Shown: positions 58,557 through 64,000 of the stretch, one piece after another | How the letters are laid out: every line of letters starts with the position of its first letter | How positions within the stretch are numbered: position 1 is the first letter of the stretch | NCBI GenBank assembly: GCA_036877525.1 | Contig: JAZGTH010000011.1 | Coordinates: 4,707,001 to 4,771,000 of the forward strand | Length of the DNA stretch: 64,000 nt | Reading direction: 5' to 3' | DNA from: Chromobotia macracanthus | Lineage: Eukaryota; Chordata; Actinopteri; Cypriniformes; Botiidae | The notes under the pieces: generated by a model | The model's input: the letters and a program-made list of their open reading frames with translations, nothing else | Told to the model about the DNA's origin: nothing | Databases searched by the model: none | Position numbers and translations under genes: made by a program

Positions 58557-59771
58557 TGTTTTCTGTGTGCTGTCTACATCAGTGCCTGATAAGCTGTCTG
58601 AAACAGAGCTGGATGTGAAAGACAGGGAAATGAGGACTTCCTGTGTCCTCTGTCACACGCAGCCTCTCATTTTTTGTGTTAATGGAAGTCTTCAATTATT
58701 TCATTATAATTACAAAAAGATTCAATTAAAAGATTAGAGTGCCTGAGGAGGTAGGGGCATAAAAAACGATAGGTTGATGGTATGTGTGTGTGTGTGTGTG
58801 TATATGTGTGTAAGAGAGAGAGTTTTTTGTGTGTGGGTGTGTTGAAGGAAATAGGAAAAGTGGTAAGTGGTTTACACATTGATCACATCCAACCCAACAA
58901 TAGACATACATTTTGTTGGTATTAAATATGGCATTAATAATGTTTTTACTAAATTTGTTCTATTCGATCCTGCACATTTTTTTATTGTAGCCCACAAGCA
59001 TTTATGTGCTTTTTCTGGTTTATTAATTTTTTACTTTTGTTTGAACTTTTCTTTGCACTTTTTATTTGTTTTAGCCCTGTAGTGATGTCGTTTTTCGTAG
59101 TGACCATCTAAGCCATACAAATTTTCTGGATAGTGTTTTTGCATAGATGCCGCTTCCTGTACCAGCGTTTCCTGTTCACTGTTTGAATAAATAAGTATTT
59201 TGAGAACTGAGATCTTTCAGATGTCACGTTACATAAGAAAGTTGTGTGGTATCTCTACTAGCAGCTTTTGGGTCTTTCACAACTTCAGGGCTCGAATAAA
59301 AGCACCCAGTGTATGTGAATTATGTATAGGGTGTATGTGCATGTTATAATGATTTAAAATGGTGCAGTAGCTGTGTGGATAGCTGTTGAACTCTGCCTTT
59401 GAGGGAGTTAAGGACAAACCCCGTAGAGAATTTAAGTGGCCACTAAGATTCCACAGTCTGCTGTTGGAATCCATTTGCTGCTGCAAAGGCAGTTTATAAT
59501 ATCACTGCAAGGTCAAGGAACCGTAAATATAAAAAATCTGCTTTTCATAGAACAGCAAGGGTAATGTGAATTTGGGACTGACTGTGAAATGTTCAGACAC
59601 TATAATTGATCAAACCAAAAACAGCTGTGTGGCTAAGGGCTTGTCCGCCAAATCTGGAATATGGGCGAGTTCCTTACACCTTGTTGTAGATTTCAGAACC
59701 CTCTTGAGGGGTAAGTGGAAACCCTTATTGGTCAATCCAGATTTATCCAAATATTTATTAAAGAGCTGTTG

Positions 59772-60036
59772 CCAGTTACCCTGGTAACAGGGAACGTTCT
59801 CAGAATGCTGGCTAACGTTCTCTCAAAAAAGTTCTTGCAGTAACATTATATTGATTATATTTTCAATCAAGTTGTAAAAAGTTACAGAATTAAACAAATG
59901 TTTGAATAACGTTCTGATAGCCACGCATTAACTGAACGTTTTGAATGTTGCTAAAACTTTCAAAATAACATTTTTAACATTTTATTACTTAATGGAAACG
60001 TTAGTGGAACGTTCTGACAGCCTAAAATTAGCTGGG
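59772..60036 (-). repeat. MITE-like element A, copy 10 (reversed)
   Basis: It begins near ctggtaacagggaacgttct and ends cctaaaattagctggg, with the usual internal motifs in reverse order. Confidence 0.75.
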
Positions 60037-62248
60037 TAGCTGCCTTTCCCCATCAATTTCATGGGTCTCTGATAAATACAAACAAGGCTAAGCATTATGG
60101 GATTGAAAACTCTGGGTGAGGCTCAATGGCTGTCATAGTCTGGCCATCACCTCCCTTTTGTCCAGTGATTTAGTAGTTGTTTACTGAGTGCTTCAGTGCC
60201 TGGTCGGCAGTTTCTCTCTGGGGGCCAGGCGTTGGCAGGATCTGTTTCAGTCTGAAACCATGTGTGATCTCAGTGTGAAACGAGAAGCTCTGTTACCAGT
60301 GTGTTGTTGACTGACGGTTTGGCTCCATCGTTGCTAAAGCTCGCTGTTGTGTGGAGAAGTGAAACAACATATAGCTCAAGCCCCCTCCTCTTCTATACAG
60401 TTGTGCATTGAAAATCAACAGCTGATCATTTGATCTAAACTGAGGATCTGGGTGTGGACTGGCTGCACTGTTGATGAGGTTACGTGGAGACATTGGTCCA
60501 AGTTTGATGGAGCTCAGATATTCAGAGGTTTTAGTGTTTATTTATATATATATTTAGTGTAAATATGTATATATGTATACATATATTTTGAGACATTGTA
60601 ACATTGAGGAAAGTCACCTTGAGATCACCCTATCTTTTAGATACCTACAATATATACATTCCAACAGCACAATATTTTTTGAGCAGTCTAATTATAGACG
60701 GCTTCCTTAAGACCGATTACTTCTGGCAACCCTCTGACTAGTCGATTTAAAAAAATATGTAGCTGTTCACATCCCTGTTATGTACAGATAGAGGTGAGAG
60801 GGTGAGAACTTCTAATCCTAAATCAGCCATGAAAGATGAATGGATAGAAGAGCCCAAGGATGCTTGTTAGAGCAGACCATCTGTACTTCACCCCCCACTC
60901 ATCCATCTTTTTAAATGATCATCTGCCGTCTGAAAACTCACAGTCTTTAGTATGAGCAGGGATAAGACCGTCTGTCTGCTTGACAGGTCTGTGTCTCTGA
61001 TGGGCTACGCTCCATTTGGAAAAGCTGTGTTGGCTCTAAATAAAAACGTATTGTGGGTAACTCAAAAATGAGCGGACTGGCCTCTCAAGGTGACTTCCTT
61101 CAAGGTTACGGCTGGCCTTTTGTCTGTTGCTCACTGAGGGTTAAAACGGGACATTGTGCGGTATTGCTCTGAATCTTCACAATTGCCCGTTTCCACGAAA
61201 TGTGCCCGTCCACACCCAAACATCTTAGTGTCACACTAAAGTGAGAAAATTCCACTCATGTAAGCACACATCATATTGTAATTTCCCCTTTAGTCAAAGC
61301 AGAAGTTTCTCACGGATTGACTTTTGTGCCATTAGAGACAGCAGATCCATGCCAGGCTGTTGGACTGACAATGAATTGCTCAGTATTTACACCCAAGAAA
61401 CCCACAAGTACTACTTGTCTTAACCACAAATCACGTAGACAGTCGGAAGCCACAGTCAGCTCTTGTATTTGTGCAAAAAAGTTTAGTGTAGGGTTCATGA
61501 GATTACTACAGACAACCACAGCTAGACAAAGGCTTGGTCAGATCCAAATCCAACCAGCTAATTTACAGCAAATAAACTTGCTGAGCAAAGATCAGGATAT
61601 TGTGGCAAGACCAAAAGACCTGCTGTTTGCTTCTGTTAACATTTATGTGCAGGATTAAGGTGTGAACCTTTAAAGTTCTCCTGCTTCTTCTTTTGTGGTT
61701 TCTATTGTTTGGGGAAGGAAGCAATAAGGGCCAAACAAGGAGTTCTTCTGCCCAAGTCCTAAACAGAGAGACACTTTGGACTGTAAGTTCCCTCTGTTGA
61801 AGCAGGTGAGCACGGGCAGCTAGACAGATGGTGAGAGGAAGTCTGTGTGGACCAGGAGATCAAAGATAATCGTTAGATGAGGCTGTCTCACTCCCTGTTG
61901 GCTTCTTCGTTGATCAATGCTCGCGCCCATGGAGGAGGCATCCAGCCATTGGAGTGGAGGGGAATTAGAGGAGACATTCTCTCTCACTCAGGCCCTGACA
62001 GCACAGATGAAGCCTGGCAGGGGTGCTGGAGATTCAGTGGAGTTGCAAATGTGGATGTGTGTACCAGAAATCTGTCGGCTCTGAATCAGTCCTTCATTGT
62101 GTGCTGATTGCCCCTCACTGTCTGGTTTGGATAGAGTCCTACCAGCGAAATAGGACAAAAGCCCCCCAAACAGTTTGCTAAACAGGCTTAGGTTTAGGGC
62201 TAAACTGAAGCTTTTTGTTCATAAATGTTCATTGTTTTGCAGAACCTT

Positions 62249-62521
62249 TAAAGCTGTAGTCCATAACTTTGTTAGGTTAAAAATAAGTTACTGACAAATA
62301 AGTACTTAACAAATCTGTGTTCAAAATGATCTCTTTACCCTGATTCATAATGGTAAGTTTATAATAATGATTTAGAATATGAACTATCAGATCTGATTTC
62401 CCGTGAAATGTCAGGGTGCGTTAATTTGACTTGGATAGATAAAAAAAGGGATAAATAACATAGATAAAAAGTAACCTGCAATTCCATAGTTCAAACAGAG
62501 ATGGCGACAGAGAGGCAACTC
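62249..62521. repeat. MITE-like element B, copy 5
   Basis: The left end is taaagctgtagtccataact. Its right part carries gtaacctgcaattcc and aaacagagatggcgacagag. The middle phrase cagatctgatttcccgtgaa is shared with copy 1. Confidence 0.7.
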
Positions 62522-64000
62522 TTTGTCAAGTGTTCTATGGTAACAACACATACATGATTTTATATATATAAAGTGCAGCTATATAGATTACCCCCCTCAA
62601 GTCTAGGAGTATAGACCAAAAAAAAGAAAAAAGACTGATTGCAATGGATCTGTGCAGGTCATGTTTGGAGGAATGGCTCAGTAGTTGTTAGTTTTCACCT
62701 TTAATCCAAAAAGGAGGATCTGCATGATTGATTCTCTTTGTTTATTGACACAGAGAGGAGAAGTATGAAACAGGCCCAAAATACAAGGCTGCCTTTACCT
62801 GCTGCCCTTTTCTTCACCTCCTGTGATGGTCCTGGCCTACAGAAGACCTTTTTCTGACCAAACTCCATGACAATGGTCATATGATTATAGGAGAATGATA
62901 ACTGTCTACAGTTAGTCTGCCAACCACTCTTGGCTTGTGTGTGTGCATGTGTGTTCATTGACGTGTTCATACCTGTGTGCTGGTTATGACATGAGAGTGT
63001 AAATTCGTTGAGAAATTGTCCAGTCTGGGGAATATGTAAGTCTCTCTCTTTCTCTCTCTCTTTCTCTCTCTCTCGCTCTCTTCTCTGAGCCATCTTTTGG
63101 ATGGCAGCCCAGTTTTATCACAGGCTTCCCTTTCAAAGAGAGCCTTATTGCAACAGGAAGAGCTCCTCCTTTTTTACAGGCCTTGAACACAAATGGGGGG
63201 GGCGTGGGGTCTGGCGGAGGGGTGTTGGGGTAGTTGTGCTCAGGTAATGAGCTCACAGACAGCTGTTGATGGCAACTGCTACCACTCTGTGCCTTTAATG
63301 AAAGCTCACACACACCTCTATAACTTAACACTCCTTTTGTTCTGCATCTATGGTGCATAGACATGAGATGCGTTCTAAACCCTAGCGAGCTGCCTAGGTG
63401 CCTTTGCAGCACCTGTCCTAACTAGAGTGGAACTTTATAAGTGATTGATTTTAAATGCGCAGAAATTTGATTTGCATACAAGCAAAGTGAAAAGGAGCGA
63501 TTTGAGGTTCTAAGCATACATATATTTTAGCACACACATCATTTGTATGAAAGAGTCCATTTAGAATAATTTTTAAACTTTATTAATACATTTGATATTG
63601 GATAAATTATTAGCTTCTCAATTTTCTCTCAATTTGTCAGCCATCTTGGATTTTGTTCACTGAGCTTGTGAAAATTCCCATTCTGGGAATTAATGCTACT
63701 TTGGAAATTGGTGGGAGGCTTCTCGGGAGGAGTTATGTTATTATATAAATTATTATTAGTTTAAGTATTTGACTAGTTTTAATAGGTCAAACTGCCAAAA
63801 GTTCTTCACAGAATAATTATTTTTTGTTCCTCTAAGAACCTTGCAGTGAAAGGATTTTTAAGGAGCCATATCTTTTTCTGCCCTTTTATAGGCTAATAAT
63901 TATAAAAATAATAATTTCTACAAATAATCTTTTGTGAAACAAAAAGGTTCTTTGGATGTTAAAGGTTCTTTACGGAACCATACATCCAAAATTGTTATTG

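Larger units (their letters stand above)
54776..64000. other. rarg intron after the gamma-2 exon (runs off the window)
   Basis: 9.2 kb with no exon encoding the RAR zinc fingers or hinge. It contains the second copy of the short shared block (55059-55119), an 81-base inverted-repeat hairpin (56291-56371), an orphan exon-like open frame on the minus strand (58416-58556), element A copy 10 (59772-60036), element B copy 5 (62249-62521), and short CA/TG and CT tracts. GC-richer, repeat-poor stretches at about 56270-56770 may be conserved regulatory DNA. Confidence 0.65.

Overview
This is a stretch of a bony-fish (teleost) nuclear chromosome. The reasons are split exons with GT/AG junctions, vertebrate gene families, about 38-40% GC background with two CpG-rich patches, and many short inverted-repeat elements of a kind common in cyprinid fishes. 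A cyprinid-like species is my best guess, but the species cannot be fixed from the sequence alone. All genes were recognised by reading translated exons against remembered family sequences; no search was run.

Layout, left to right. (1) 1-6977, + strand: the 3' five exons of gdap1l1, a GST-fold tail-anchored protein; its first exon lies left of the window. (2) 9134-10579, - strand: mfsd5, a single coding exon for a major-facilitator molybdate transporter, tail-to-tail with gdap1l1, with a probable noncoding 5' exon near 11.1-11.3 kb. (3) 13735-27471, - strand: a complete eight-coding-exon Rev-erb family nuclear receptor, best assigned to fish nr1d4. Its large first intron holds a 2.6-kb minisatellite, a CpG-rich patch and a CA/CATA microsatellite. 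(4) 27.5-34.2 kb: intergenic space between the divergent nr1d4 and rarg genes, with a consensus DR5 retinoic-acid-response-element match, a consensus DR1 match and two divergent CTCF-like motifs. (5) 34.2 kb to the end, + strand: the 5' half of a retinoic acid receptor gamma gene (probably rarga). It has a noncoding first exon candidate (to 34395), the gamma-1 specific coding exon (43504-43672) and, about 11 kb further on, the gamma-2 specific exon (54631-54775). Both end in the same phase, ready to join shared exons that lie beyond the window.

Biologically the most telling point is the head-to-head linkage of a Rev-erb gene with RAR gamma. Mammals keep RARA-NR1D1 and RARB-NR1D2 but have no NR1D beside RARG, so this window shows the third member of that ancient paralogon. 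The shared intergenic space carries candidate retinoid and nuclear-receptor sites that could couple the two genes. Introns and spacers are otherwise filled with at least ten copies of one inverted-repeat element, five of a second, one of a third, a tRNA-derived SINE and simple repeats.
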